From Enterococcus sp. MMGLQ5-1 (GTDB taxonomy: Bacteria > Bacillota > Bacilli > Lactobacillales > Streptococcaceae): a stretch of DNA of 64,000 nt. Position 1 is the stretch's first letter, and the number at the start of each line of letters is the position of its first letter. Shown piece by piece: positions 34,144 through 44,300 of the stretch. Location: the NCBI RefSeq assembly GCF_013155265.1, contig NZ_JABJXU010000002.1:1-64000 (forward strand). The letters are read 5' to 3'. The notes beneath the pieces are model-generated. The model had not been told where the DNA came from. It saw nothing but the letters and a program-made list of their open reading frames with translations, and searched no databases. A program made the translations under genes and the position numbers.

Positions 34144-35487
34144 TTAATTTTTAAATGAATGGATTGGCGCAGGGATATGACCGCCTCGCGCTATAAATAA
34201 ATCTGATTTTTTGGAATTAACCTTCATCACTGGTGCTGTACCTAGCAGTCCACCAAATTCAATTTGATCGCCGACCTTTGAATCCTTAGTTGGAATAATC
34301 CGAACGGCAGTTGTTTTTTGATTAATGACACCGATTGCAGCCTCGTCTGCAATCATGGCAGAAATGGTAGCAGCATTTGTATCACCTGGAATGGCTATCA
34401 TATCTAGTCCAACTGAGCAGATGGCAGTCATTGCTTCTAGTTTTTCAAGATTTAGTGAGCCATCATTGACAGCAGCAATCATACCTTCATCCTCAGAAAC
34501 TGGAATAAATGCACCTGATAAACCGCCAACATGGTTACAGGCCATCACACCACCTTTTTTGACAGCGTCATTTAATAGCGCTAAAGCGGCTGTTGTACCA
34601 TGGGTACCCACCTGCTCTAAGCCCATTTCCTCAAGAATACGAGCAACTGAGTCACCAACTGCTGGGGTTGGTGCTAGTGATAAATCAACAATACCGAATT
34701 CAACACCTAAGCGTTTGCTAGCTTGCTCGCCGACGAATTGACCCATCCGTGTAATTTTAAAGGCAGTTTGCTTAACTGTTTCAGCAACGATATCAAAGCT
34801 TTTGCCGCGAACCTTTTCTAAGGCTCGTTTGACTACGCCGGGACCAGATACGCCTACGTTAATCACGACATCAGCCTCACCAACACCATGAAAAGCACCA
34901 GCCATGAAGGGATTATCCTCAACGGCATTGGCAAAAACGACTAATTTTGCACAGCTCATGTCATCTAGATCAGCTGCTTTTTTAATCACAATGCCCATGT
35001 CACGAACAGCGTCCATATTGATACCTGTCTTAGTTGAGCCAACATTAACTGAAGAACAGACAAAATCAGTTTGCGCAAGTGCTTGTGGAATGGAATCAAT
35101 TAAGATTTTATCCCCTTTTTGATAGCCCTTTTGAGCAAGCGCAGTGAAGCCACCAATAAAGTTTACACCAATTTTTTTGGCCGCGCGATCTAGTGCTAGC
35201 GCGAATTTAACGTAGTCTTTTTCATCAGTAGCAGCACCGATAATTGAGATAGGCGTAACGGAAACACGCTTATTGATAATTGGAATTCCAAATTCGTCTT
35301 CAATTGCCTTGCCAACAGCCACTAAATTTTTAGCCTTGGTTGTAATTTTTTGGTAGATTTTCTCGCAGGCAAGATCAATATTTGAATCAATACAATCTAA
35401 AAGCGAAATCCCCATTGTAATCGTTCGAATGTCGAGGTTTTCTTCCTCAATCATCTTAATTGTTTCTAGTATTTGCGTTGTTTCCAA
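34144..35487 (-). CDS. PFL-family protein (DUF711/UPF0210)
   Basis: 447 residues. Conserved opening [24 protein letters not shown], then [54 protein letters not shown] and [15 protein letters not shown], all typical of UPF0210 proteins with a pyruvate-formate-lyase-like fold. The function is unknown. It follows the ACT-domain gene on the same strand with 86 bases between, the pairing seen in most genomes that carry the family. Confidence 0.93.
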   Translation of the reverse strand: METTQILETIKMIEEENLDIRTITMGISLLDCIDSNIDLACEKIYQKITTKAKNLVAVGKAIEDEFGIPIINKRVSVTPISIIGAATDEKDYVKFALALDRAAKKIGVNFIGGFTALAQKGYQKGDKILIDSIPQALAQTDFVCSSVNVGSTKTGINMDAVRDMGIVIKKAADLDDMSCAKLVVFANAVEDNPFMAGAFHGVGEADVVINVGVSGPGVVKRALEKVRGKSFDIVAETVKQTAFKITRMGQFVGEQASKRLGVEFGIVDLSLAPTPAVGDSVARILEEMGLEQVGTHGTTAALALLNDAVKKGGVMACNHVGGLSGAFIPVSEDEGMIAAVNDGSLNLEKLEAMTAICSVGLDMIAIPGDTNAATISAMIADEAAIGVINQKTTAVRIIPTKDSKVGDQIEFGGLLGTAPVMKVNSKKSDLFIARGGHIPAPIHSFKN

Positions 35488-35573
35488 AGAATCTCACCCC
35501 ATAGTAATTTGTTAGTTAGTAACACATAATTTCAAAGCACATAATTTATTAATGTATTGATAATCCTACTAGA

Positions 35574-35840
35574 TTATAATTTATGCATTGCATTGAAAAT
35601 TTCTTCGTTCTGAATATGGATTGAAACACCGAGCTTTTCTCCGAGCTCTTTAAGTGCAACGCTAGCCTCTTTGACACTAATGCCCTCTTTGGCTTCGACC
35701 ATCATCATCATGGTGAAGTAGTCGTTTAAAATTGTTTGAGTTACATCAATAATATTAATTTCTAATTCAGCTAATTTTGCTGAGACACCGGCAATAATAC
35801 CGACCTTATCCTTACCAATAACAGTTACGATTGCTTTCAC
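35574..35840 (-). CDS. ACT-domain protein (UPF0237)
   Basis: 88 residues, one ACT domain: MKAIVTVIGKDKVGIIAGVSAKLAELEI, then INIIDVTQTILNDYFTMMMMVE. ACT domains bind amino acids as regulatory ligands; the ligand here is unknown. Its conserved pairing with the DUF711 gene suggests that it regulates or forms a complex with that protein. Confidence 0.93.
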   Translation of the reverse strand: MKAIVTVIGKDKVGIIAGVSAKLAELEINIIDVTQTILNDYFTMMMMVEAKEGISVKEASVALKELGEKLGVSIHIQNEEIFNAMHKL

Positions 35841-35958
35841 TTAAACACCACTTTCTAATTTTTTCTAACCCATTATACCTTAAAAATAGCAGATTGTAGC
35901 TAAACATCAGCTATTATTTGAAAATTTAGATGAATTATTCGGGTTTAATTATTAAGGA

Positions 35959-37365
35959 TTAGCCAATAATAATTTTTTCACTTGGATACTCATAGCCTAG
36001 GTCACGAGTTTGCTTAGGTACAAAGAGCATTAAAATGTAGAGTGTACCGACACGACCGATAAACATCAATAACGCAATGGTGATTTTGCCGATAGTGTCT
36101 AACTGGTCGGTAATCCCTAATGAAAGTCCTGTGGTTCCAAAGGCACTTGCAACCTCAACGACGATTGAAATCATACTTAAGCTAGGCTGAGTTGCCATTA
36201 GAATTAAAACAGCAGCAAAGCAAAAAATCAGCGATAAATTTAGCACGACGACTGATTTTTGAATGTCACTTTGATCAATTCGTCTCCCAAACAGATTAAC
36301 ATTTGTTTCGCCCTTTAAAAAGGCAATTAAATAGAGAAAGACAATGGCAACAGTCGTTGTTCTAATCCCACCACCAACTGAGCTAGGACTGGCGCCGATA
36401 AACATTAAGACACTCATAAATAACAAGGTATTTGGTTGAAAATCACTGAGGTGATTAATTTGGAGCCCCGCATTTCGTGTGCTCATTGAATAGAAAAAGG
36501 CATTCAGTACCTTTTCGGGCGTACCCATGAATTGGTAAAGATGGTTATTTTCAAAATTATAAATTACAATTCCGCCAACGATAAACAGAACTAAAAAACT
36601 GGTGACTGCAATCTTGGTAAAAAGACTGAAGCGATATGGCAATCGTTTTTTTTGAAACTGATAGGAGACAAAATCGGTTGTTTCTAAGAGCACTGGAAAG
36701 CCAATGCTGCCAATGAACATCAGCAGCATAATCCATAATAAAAAGCTATTATGCTGGGCAAATGGCAGCAGGGACTCACCAGTGACATCAAATCCAGAGT
36801 TTGTGACGGCGGATACGGATTGGAAAATACCCCAAAATAGACTTTCACGTATCGTCGCAAAGTCATTATTTAAATAAAAGTAAGTCCCAAAGGCAAGACC
36901 AAAAAAGATTTGTAGCGAGATTAAAATAATTAGTGTTCGCTTGATTAAACGAACCACACCAGATAGTCGTGGTTGATTCATATCAGTCATAATCAACTGT
37001 CTTTGGCGGAGTGTAATTTTTCTTTTAGATATAATAAAAAAGAAGGTTGAAATCATCATAATGCCAAAGCCGCCGACTTGAAATAAAACTTCTAATAAGA
37101 TGACACCGTATTGATTAAAAACAGTATGAATGTCAAAGGTTGATAAACCAGTAACGCTGACAGTAGATATAGCCATAAAAATTAAATCAATTAAGGGCAC
37201 ATCTGAGTTTGGCTGTCTAAAGATTGGTAATGAAAAAAGGAGCAAGGCAATCAAAGTTAGGATGACATAGTAAGTGACAATAATTTGAATTGAACTAAAT
37301 TTACTAGCAATAAATTTGCGATAGCTTTTTTGGAACAAGCGAAAAAATTTTGTTGAAATAGTCAT
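35959..37365 (-). CDS. ktrB: TrkH/KtrB-type potassium uptake channel
   Basis: 468 residues from ATG at 37365 (GAGGTGTAAT upstream); a longer in-frame start at 37386 is unsupported. Eight to ten membrane helices forming four M1-P-M2 repeats with filter glycines, for example STVSVTGLSTFD, QSVSAVTNSGFDVTG, TRNAGLQINHL and FGTTGLSLGIT. It imports K+ together with a cytoplasmic KtrA/TrkA-type RCK subunit, which is not in the window, so the partner must be encoded elsewhere. Confidence 0.9.
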   Translation of the reverse strand: MTISTKFFRLFQKSYRKFIASKFSSIQIIVTYYVILTLIALLLFSLPIFRQPNSDVPLIDLIFMAISTVSVTGLSTFDIHTVFNQYGVILLEVLFQVGGFGIMMISTFFFIISKRKITLRQRQLIMTDMNQPRLSGVVRLIKRTLIILISLQIFFGLAFGTYFYLNNDFATIRESLFWGIFQSVSAVTNSGFDVTGESLLPFAQHNSFLLWIMLLMFIGSIGFPVLLETTDFVSYQFQKKRLPYRFSLFTKIAVTSFLVLFIVGGIVIYNFENNHLYQFMGTPEKVLNAFFYSMSTRNAGLQINHLSDFQPNTLLFMSVLMFIGASPSSVGGGIRTTTVAIVFLYLIAFLKGETNVNLFGRRIDQSDIQKSVVVLNLSLIFCFAAVLILMATQPSLSMISIVVEVASAFGTTGLSLGITDQLDTIGKITIALLMFIGRVGTLYILMLFVPKQTRDLGYEYPSEKIIIG

Positions 37366-37489
37366 ATTACACCTCATGGATAGCATATCATTTTTTGCGA
37401 CATTCGTCAGATAGATTATTTAGTTTATATAATTTTATTATTTGATATTGACTTTAATATTTATTATTGATAAATTTAGTAGGCGATAA

Positions 37490-37504
37490 TGATAATCATT
37501 ATCA
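37490..37504. promoter_or_regulatory. Perfect Fur box upstream of the second iron-type importer
   Basis: TGATAATCATTATCA, an exact 7-1-7 consensus. A promoter TTGACT (37448-37453) with TAAATT 17 bases later precedes it, so Fur would bind just downstream of the -10 and block transcription. Confidence 0.92.
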
Positions 37505-37569
37505 ATTATAGGGTGACTTAAAATTAGAGATTATTAAAATTCTAATTTATCTGGGAGGTAATTTCTGTT

Positions 37570-38640
37570 GTGCTAAAGGATCAAACATTTCGTTTTACAT
37601 TATTCTGGTCTTTTATTTTTATTATATTAATCACATTTTCAATTGGGATTTCGGTTAGTAATGGTCAGGCCTCGATCTCATTAGAGGATGTTTTGCAGAT
37701 TGTGCTCTATAAGCTATCTAACGGTAATATTGGTCAAATTGATAAGATACCGCCGCAGGCAACCAATATTATTTGGTTTATTCGTTTTCCACGCGTGCTT
37801 TTAGCTGCATTGGTTGGGATGGGCTTGGCCACAAGTGGTGCTGTGATGCAGGCTGTTGTCCAGAATCCGCTAGCTGATCCGTATATTTTAGGTATTTCAT
37901 CTGGCTCATCGCTTGGTGCAACCTTTGCGATTATTATTGGCTTTGGTTCATCGGGACTGCTGTCACAATTTGGTGTTGGTATTGGCGCTTTTTTAGGCGC
38001 AATGGCAGCAACCTTTACTGTATTACTTCTATCAAGCATTGGTGGCAGAATGACAAGCGTCAAGCTTGTTTTATCAGGGTCAGTAATCAGTGCCCTATTT
38101 GGCTCCGTTTCAAATTTGATTGTTTCTGTCGGTGCCAATAATGTCGAAGGTATCAAAACCTTGACTTTTTGGCTAATGGGGAGTCTCGCTTCTTCAAGCT
38201 GGTCAAAGCTACCACTTGTTGTGGTTGTCGTGTCGCTTATTGTTATTTTTTTTATGACGCAATCACGTATTTTAAATGTTATGCTTTTGGGTGACGAAGC
38301 AGCCAGTACACTAGGGGTACCACTTGGTAAATATAGACGTATTTATATGGGATTAACCTCACTTGTAACGGGGGTAATAGTTGCTAATTCAGGCATGATT
38401 GGTTTTGTTGGTCTAATTGTGCCACACATTGTCAGAGGTCTTTTTGGCTCTAACTTTAAACGTAATTTACCAATTACAGCAATTTTTGGTGCTTTATTTA
38501 TGATTTGGGCAGACTTGATTTCTAGAGTGATTATTAAAAATATTGAATTACCAATTGGAATCATTACTTCTTTAATTGGCGCACCACTCTTTATCTATAT
38601 CATTGTCCGCAAGGGTTACAATTTTGGAGGTAATGAATGA
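37570..38640 (+). CDS. FecCD-type ABC permease
   Basis: 356 residues from GTG 37570 (GGAGG, 11 bases upstream). About ten membrane helices with WFIRFPRVLLAALVGMGLATSG, QNPLADPYILGISSG and GMIGFVGLIVPHIVRG. Only one permease gene is present, so it probably works as a homodimer, as in BtuC-like systems. Substrate is an iron chelate, heme or a cobalamin-like compound; the Fur box favours iron. Overlaps the ATPase gene by four bases. Confidence 0.92.
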   Translation: MLKDQTFRFTLFWSFIFIILITFSIGISVSNGQASISLEDVLQIVLYKLSNGNIGQIDKIPPQATNIIWFIRFPRVLLAALVGMGLATSGAVMQAVVQNPLADPYILGISSGSSLGATFAIIIGFGSSGLLSQFGVGIGAFLGAMAATFTVLLLSSIGGRMTSVKLVLSGSVISALFGSVSNLIVSVGANNVEGIKTLTFWLMGSLASSSWSKLPLVVVVVSLIVIFFMTQSRILNVMLLGDEAASTLGVPLGKYRRIYMGLTSLVTGVIVANSGMIGFVGLIVPHIVRGLFGSNFKRNLPITAIFGALFMIWADLISRVIIKNIELPIGIITSLIGAPLFIYIIVRKGYNFGGNE

Positions 38641-39398
38641 AATTAAGCGTTGAAAAAATTAGCGTTGCAATTGCAAAGCAAGAAATTGTTAAGGGAATTT
38701 CATTAGAGGTACCAGCAAAAAAAATTGTTGGTTTAATTGGTGCAAACGGCTCCGGAAAATCAACTCTTTTAAAGAGTATCTATAAAAGTGTTGTGCCAAG
38801 TAGTGGATCGGTATATCTTGATGATTTGGATATACTAAAGACTTCCAATAAAAAGGCAGCACAGCAGATGAGTGTCGTTGGACAGTTTAATGCCCTAAAT
38901 TTTGATTTAACAGTTGAGCAAATGGTCTTACTTGGTCGAACACCGCACAAGAAAATGCTTGAAAACGACAATGCAAAGGACTTTCAAATTGTTAAGCAAG
39001 CACTTGAGCAAACTAATTTAACGCAATATGCTAAGAGAAGCTATCAATCACTTTCTGGTGGTGAGAAGCAAAGAATTATTTTAGCAAGGGCAATTGTTCA
39101 GGAGCCTAAGTGTTTAATTTTGGATGAGCCGACCAACCATTTAGACATCCGCTTTCAATTGGAAATTTTAGAGCTAGTAAAACAATTAAATGTGACTGTT
39201 TTGGTTGCGCTGCATGACTTGGAGTTGACCGCTGCCTATTGTGATTATATCTATGCTCTAAAGGATGGTGAGGTTATCGCAAGTGGTGTGCCAAAGGAAG
39301 TATTAACCCCAGAGCTAATTGAAAAAATTTATGGTGTTCATTGCTCAGTCTATGAAAATCCAATTACGAAACATTTAGGCTTTGCTTACTATTTATAA
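38637..39398 (+). CDS. ABC transporter ATPase of the second iron-type importer
   Basis: 253 residues. Walker A GANGSGKST, signature LSGGEKQRIILARAI, Walker B CLILDEPTNHLDI and switch His VALHDLE, of the FecE/BtuD type. ATG overlaps the permease stop (ATGA). Energises import through the FecCD protein. Confidence 0.94.
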   Translation: MKLSVEKISVAIAKQEIVKGISLEVPAKKIVGLIGANGSGKSTLLKSIYKSVVPSSGSVYLDDLDILKTSNKKAAQQMSVVGQFNALNFDLTVEQMVLLGRTPHKKMLENDNAKDFQIVKQALEQTNLTQYAKRSYQSLSGGEKQRIILARAIVQEPKCLILDEPTNHLDIRFQLEILELVKQLNVTVLVALHDLELTAAYCDYIYALKDGEVIASGVPKEVLTPELIEKIYGVHCSVYENPITKHLGFAYYL

Positions 39399-39427
39399 AA
39401 TAAAAAATATAATTATAAGGAGATATA

Positions 39428-40456
39428 ATGAAAAAGGTTCTATATTTGGTGGCTAGTTTGATAGCTATTTTATTTTTGGCGAGCTGTAGCTCAAATAATC
39501 AAACTGAGGATAAAGGTGGAGATTCTACAGATGGCAAAACAACCTATCCTCTGACAATTGAAAACTATACGAGAGCAGAGAGCGGTTCTAAATGGACTAA
39601 AAAGGACCAAACCTTTGATAGTGCTCCAAAAAGTGTAGTTGCTAATGTTCGTCCAATGGCAGAGCTGTTATTACATTTAGGCTTACAGGATTCAATTAGT
39701 GGTGTCGGTGGTGTCTTTGGTGAGGCTGATGAATCGGTTGCTGATCAATTTTCTAAGTTAAAAAATCTTGGTGATTCATACATCTCACAGGAAGTAACCT
39801 TAAGCGCTAATCCTGACTTAGTATTTGGACGAAGTGGCCTTTTCGATAATGCAGAATGGGGAACTGGTACTGTTGATTCCTTAAATGAGATGGGAATTAA
39901 TACTTATGTGATGGCAACCTCAGTTAACGGTGGTACCTTTGATTCTATTTATGATGATTTAGATAATCTAGGTAAAATTTTTAATGTGCAGGAAAAGGCT
40001 TCAAGCTTTGCTTCAGAGATTAAAGCACGTCAGGATAAGCTTGAGGATTCATTAAGTGGGATTAAAACGCAGAAAACCTTTGCCTATATTCATTCTAATG
40101 ATCCAGAAAATATTTCTGTCTATTCTTTGAAGGACGAAAGCTTTACCTTAAGCCTGTTTAAAATGTTAAAAATGAAACACGTATTTAATGATGTGGATGA
40201 AACTGAATTAAATGTTGAGGCTTTAATTGAAGCAGACCCCGATATTTTAATTATTCCAACATGGGATGAAACGGATGGCGCTCAAAAAATGGTAGAGGGT
40301 CTACTTAGTAGCTCCAAGGTTTCGAGCCTGAAAGCAGTGAAAAATAAAGCAATTTATATTATGGATTATAATTATTTATTTGGCTATAGCTATCAGTCAT
40401 TGGATGGTGTAGAGCAACTGGCCAAAGCAATTTATCCAGATTTAGTTGAGGAATAA
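39428..40456 (+). CDS. Substrate-binding lipoprotein of the second iron-type importer
   Basis: 342 residues, AAGGAGATATA before ATG 39428. Lipobox LASC (Cys20). A class III binding protein with PKSVVANVRPMAELLLHLG, TLSANPDLVFGRSGLF and EALIEADPDILIIPTWDE. The N-terminal IENYTRAESGSKWTKKDQTF insert distinguishes it from the first binding protein, implying another ligand. Followed by a clear terminator. Confidence 0.9.
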   Translation: MKKVLYLVASLIAILFLASCSSNNQTEDKGGDSTDGKTTYPLTIENYTRAESGSKWTKKDQTFDSAPKSVVANVRPMAELLLHLGLQDSISGVGGVFGEADESVADQFSKLKNLGDSYISQEVTLSANPDLVFGRSGLFDNAEWGTGTVDSLNEMGINTYVMATSVNGGTFDSIYDDLDNLGKIFNVQEKASSFASEIKARQDKLEDSLSGIKTQKTFAYIHSNDPENISVYSLKDESFTLSLFKMLKMKHVFNDVDETELNVEALIEADPDILIIPTWDETDGAQKMVEGLLSSSKVSSLKAVKNKAIYIMDYNYLFGYSYQSLDGVEQLAKAIYPDLVEE

Positions 40457-40475
40457 ATCCTTAATAGAGATAGCT

Positions 40476-40512
40476 AAAAAAGCGGACATGATAATAAATG
40501 TCTGCTTTTTTT
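40476..40512. terminator. Terminator between the importer and the TetR gene
   Basis: AAAAAAGCGGACA (40476-40488), loop TGATAATAAA, TGTCTGCTTTTTTT (40499-40512), one G-T pair. The A and T runs let it serve both convergent genes. Confidence 0.85.
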
Positions 40513-40519
40513 AGATAAA

Positions 40520-41125
40520 TTAATTTTTTTCATGAATTACATTAATGCCAAGAACGGTTAAATGACCATTGCTTACCAATTTGATGACTAGCTCGGCTAA
40601 GCGCTGTGGCTCAATTTGATCTTGATTTTGGACCCACCAAACAAGTGTGCCGACAAAAATACTTGTTAGATAAGCAATAACAAAGTCAATGGGCACATTA
40701 GCACCATTATTTTTTACTTCAACTGTTTTGAAAATATCATCATACTGTTCATTTAGCATTTTGACAAATTTTTCAGTAATTATTTCTTTATTACTACTAG
40801 ATATTAAAGCTTTTGCCACTGCAGGATTTTTTTTTAGATTATCATAAAATCGAGTGAGCAGCTTTTTAATATGCTTGACTTCAACGTTATCTGCTTGAAC
40901 AATTTCAGAAGATTTCAATAGAAAAGAAAAACGCTTCATAAATTCGTCTAGAATTTGATCAAAAAGATCCTGCTTATCCTTGTAATGTGCATAAAAAGTT
41001 GCTCGATTAATCATCGCTTCTTCAGCAATATCTTGAATTGTAACCTTATCAAACCCTTTTTCAGCGATTAACTTTATAAATGCTTCATTAATCAATTTAT
41101 TCGTCCGTTTAATTCTTAAATCCAT
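40520..41125 (-). CDS. TetR-family transcriptional regulator
   Basis: 201 residues from ATG at 41125 with AAGGGGGATTAATA upstream. N-terminal helix-turn-helix KLINEAFIKLIAEKGFDKVTIQDIAE with INRATFYAHYKDKQDLFDQIL; C-terminal ligand domain of about 150 residues ending in a WVQNQDQIEPQRLAELV segment. Divergent from the giant activase-like gene with three copies of GTTGTTTAAAAA between, so it probably represses both itself and that gene. Ligand unknown; an acyl-CoA is one possibility. Confidence 0.88.
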   Translation of the reverse strand: MDLRIKRTNKLINEAFIKLIAEKGFDKVTIQDIAEEAMINRATFYAHYKDKQDLFDQILDEFMKRFSFLLKSSEIVQADNVEVKHIKKLLTRFYDNLKKNPAVAKALISSSNKEIITEKFVKMLNEQYDDIFKTVEVKNNGANVPIDFVIAYLTSIFVGTLVWWVQNQDQIEPQRLAELVIKLVSNGHLTVLGINVIHEKN

Positions 41126-41147
41126 TATTAATCCCCCTTTTTTTTGA

Positions 41148-41186
41148 TTTTTAAACAACAAAAATTATTTATTCGTTGTTTAAAAA
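41148..41186. promoter_or_regulatory. TetR operator candidate: perfect 12-bp inverted repeat
   Basis: TTTTTAAACAAC (41148-41159) and its exact reverse complement GTTGTTTAAAAA (41175-41186), 15 bases apart, in the leader of the tetR gene. Confidence 0.6.
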
Positions 41187-41265
41187 ACTTTTTAGCAAAT
41201 ATTGATGGTTGCTATTTTTCTTAAATCACTTCAATATAGATATATAGTATTTTATCAAACATTGT

Positions 41266-41277
41266 GTTGTTTAAAAA
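41266..41277. promoter_or_regulatory. Third copy of the TetR half-site before the activase-like gene
   Basis: GTTGTTTAAAAA again, exact, 49 bases before ATG 41327. AAACA just upstream (41257-41261) gives a partial second arm. It lies in the promoter zone of the giant gene. Confidence 0.55.
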
Positions 41278-41326
41278 GTAAAAACATAATGTTAAAAGCA
41301 GAGCAGGTAAAAATTTAGGAGTAATT

Positions 41327-44300
41327 ATGTATAGAGCAGGAATTGATGTCGGTTCTACAACAGTTAAGCTTGTGGTATTTGATCCAAGTGATAAGCTTAT
41401 TTTTTCAAAATATGAGCGTCATTTTTCTGATATTAAAACGGCGGCAATCAAGGTAATAAAAGAAGCGCGGACTTTAATTGGTGATGTGGAGGCTTCAATA
41501 GCGATTACAGGCTCTGGTGGTATTGGGCTTTCTGAGGTAACAGATATCCCCTTTGTTCAAGAGGTTATTGCTGCGACAATGGCTGTTGAAAAGCTTATTC
41601 CTCAGACGGATGTGGTGATTGAGCTTGGTGGCGAGGATGCCAAGATTACCTTTTTTGATGGTGCCCTGGAGCAGAGGATGAATGGAACCTGTGCAGGAGG
41701 TACTGGTGCCTTTATTGATCAGATGGCCCAGCTTTTAAAGACGGATGCTAATGGTGTTAATGAGCTTGCAAAAAATTATCAAACGATTTATCCAATCGCT
41801 TCACGTTGTGGTGTTTTCGCAAAAACGGATGTCCAGCCTTTGATTAACGAAGGTGCGCGTCGTGAAGACATTGCGGCAAGTATATTTCAAGCAGTAGTCA
41901 ATCAGACAATAGCTGGTTTAGCTGCCGGGCGTAAAATACAAGGTAATATTGCATTTTTAGGTGGCCCGCTTTTCTTTATGAGCGAATTACGCCGTCGGTT
42001 TGTCGAAACCTTAAATATTGCCCCAGAAAATATTGTATTTCCTGATAATTCGCAGCTATTTGTTGCAATGGGCGCAGCTTTAGAAGAAGAACAAATTGCC
42101 TTAAAGCTTTCAACAATTATTGAACGTTTAGAAACAGACCATTCGGAAAGCTTAGTACCGCAAAATACTTTAGAGGTATTATTTAATGATGAGGCTGAAT
42201 TAGCTGAATTTCGGGCACGTCATAATCAAGCTCAGGCTAACTTTAAAGCACTAAGCGCACATCATGGTGCTGCCTATTTAGGGATTGATGCTGGTTCAAC
42301 AACAACGAAGGTCGTTTTAACAGATGATGAGGGTGCTATTTTATTTGATTATTATGGTAATAATAATGGTCAGCCCTTGGAAAACGTCATTGAAGTAATT
42401 CAAACATTATATGAAAAGTTACCGGCTGATGTTTATATTGCCCAAAGCTGTGTGACAGGATATGGCGAGCATTTGATTAAAAATGCTTTGAAGGTTGATT
42501 TTGGTGAAGTTGAGACAATGGCTCATTATAAGGCTGCTAATTTCTTTCAGCCGGGCGTTGATTTTATTTTAGATATTGGCGGTCAGGATATGAAGGCGAT
42601 GACGATTACTGATCAAGCCTTATCATCAATCCAATTAAATGAAGCCTGTTCATCAGGCTGTGGCTCATTCATTGAAACCTTTGCCAAGTCCATGCAATAT
42701 GATGTGAAAGAATTTGCCAAGGTAGCATTACTTTCCAAGCATCCGGTCGATTTAGGCTCTAAATGTACTGTTTTTATGAATTCAAAGGTTAAACAGGTTC
42801 AAAAAGAAGGCGCGACGGTCGCGGATATTTCAGCAGGCTTGTCATACTCAGTAATAAAAAATGCCCTTTATAAAGTAATTAAAATTAAAAAGCCTGAAGA
42901 TTTGGGTGAAAAGGTTGTTGTACAAGGTGGTACATTTTACAATGAGGCAGTTTTAAGAGCATTTGAAAAGGTTTCTGGCAGAGAAGTAGTCAGACCATCG
43001 ATTGCAGGCTTAATGGGTGCTTATGGCTGTGCTTTAATTGCTCAAGAGCGGGCAGAAGAGCATCCAGAAACAACGCTGCTTTCGTCAGAGGAGCTAGCTG
43101 AATTTACAACCACTAAGGAATTTGTCAATTGCGGACTTTGTGAGAATCAGTGTTCGCTTACCTTGACTGTTTTTAATGATGGTCGAAAATTTGTGACAGG
43201 TAATCGTTGTGAACGCGGTGCTGAAAAGGCGATGCAAATCAAGATTGAAATTAAAAAGAAAAAAGTTAATTTAGTTGATTATAAATATAAACGTTTATTT
43301 AGCTATAAATCACTTTCAAAGAAAAAAGCAGCGCATGGTACGATTGGTATACCTCGTGTTTTGAATATGTATGAAAACTACCCTTTGTGGCATACCATTC
43401 TAACTGATCTCGGTTTTCGAGTTGTCATTAGTCCTCGTAGCGATAAAAAGCTTTACGAAAAGGGCATGGAAACAATCTCTAGTGATACTGTTTGTTATCC
43501 AGCAAAAATGGCTCATGGGCATATTGAGAGCTTAATTGAGAAAAAAGTGGATAAAATATTTTATCCGAGTGTTATTTTTGAACAGCAGGAGCAAAAAGCT
43601 GCGGAAAATCATTTCAATTGTCCAATCGTCCAAAGCTATCCCGAGGTGATTGAAAAAAACATTGATGCAATTCGTGATGGTGAGGTTGGCTATTTACATC
43701 CTTTTGTTAATTTAGCTGATGAAGAGTCTGTTGTCTTGGCATTGACGAAGGCATTTGCTGCAGATGGGATTACTGAGGCGATGGTTCGCCCAGCAGTTAG
43801 TCACGGTTTTCAAGAAATGAAGGCCTTTAAGGTTGATTTGCGCGAAAAAGCAGATGATTTGCTAATGAAGGTTAGCCTAAATAATGAAAAAGCGATTGTA
43901 CTTGCTGGACGTCCTTATCATCTCGATCCTGAAATTAATCATGGTATTGCCAATGTCATAACGCAGGAAGGCTTCCATGTGTTAACTGAAGATATGGTCA
44001 GTGATATCGAGGAAGTGAGCGGCCTTCGTGTAGTGAATCAATGGGTCTATCATTCACGGCTTTATGCGGCTGCAAAATTCGTTGCCAAAAATAAAAATCT
44101 TGAGTTAGTTCAGTTAAACTCCTTTGGCTGTGGGCTGGATGCGGTGACTACTGATCAGGTTGAAGAGATTATGCGCGGCTATCATAAGCTATACACTGTA
44201 TTGAAGATTGACGAAGGTAGTAATTTAGGTGCAATCAGAATTCGCTTGAGAAGTTTGAAGGCAGCAGTTAATGAGCGTGATAAGCGTAAAATTGAAATTC

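Noticed and set aside
34325-35122. Two plus-strand frames over the DUF711 gene
   Set aside because: They lie antisense to a highly conserved minus-strand gene and have Ser/Ala/Pro-rich shadow composition.
37982-38156. Minus-strand frames within the FecCD permease gene
   Set aside because: Shadows of hydrophobic codons; proline/threonine-rich with no start signals.
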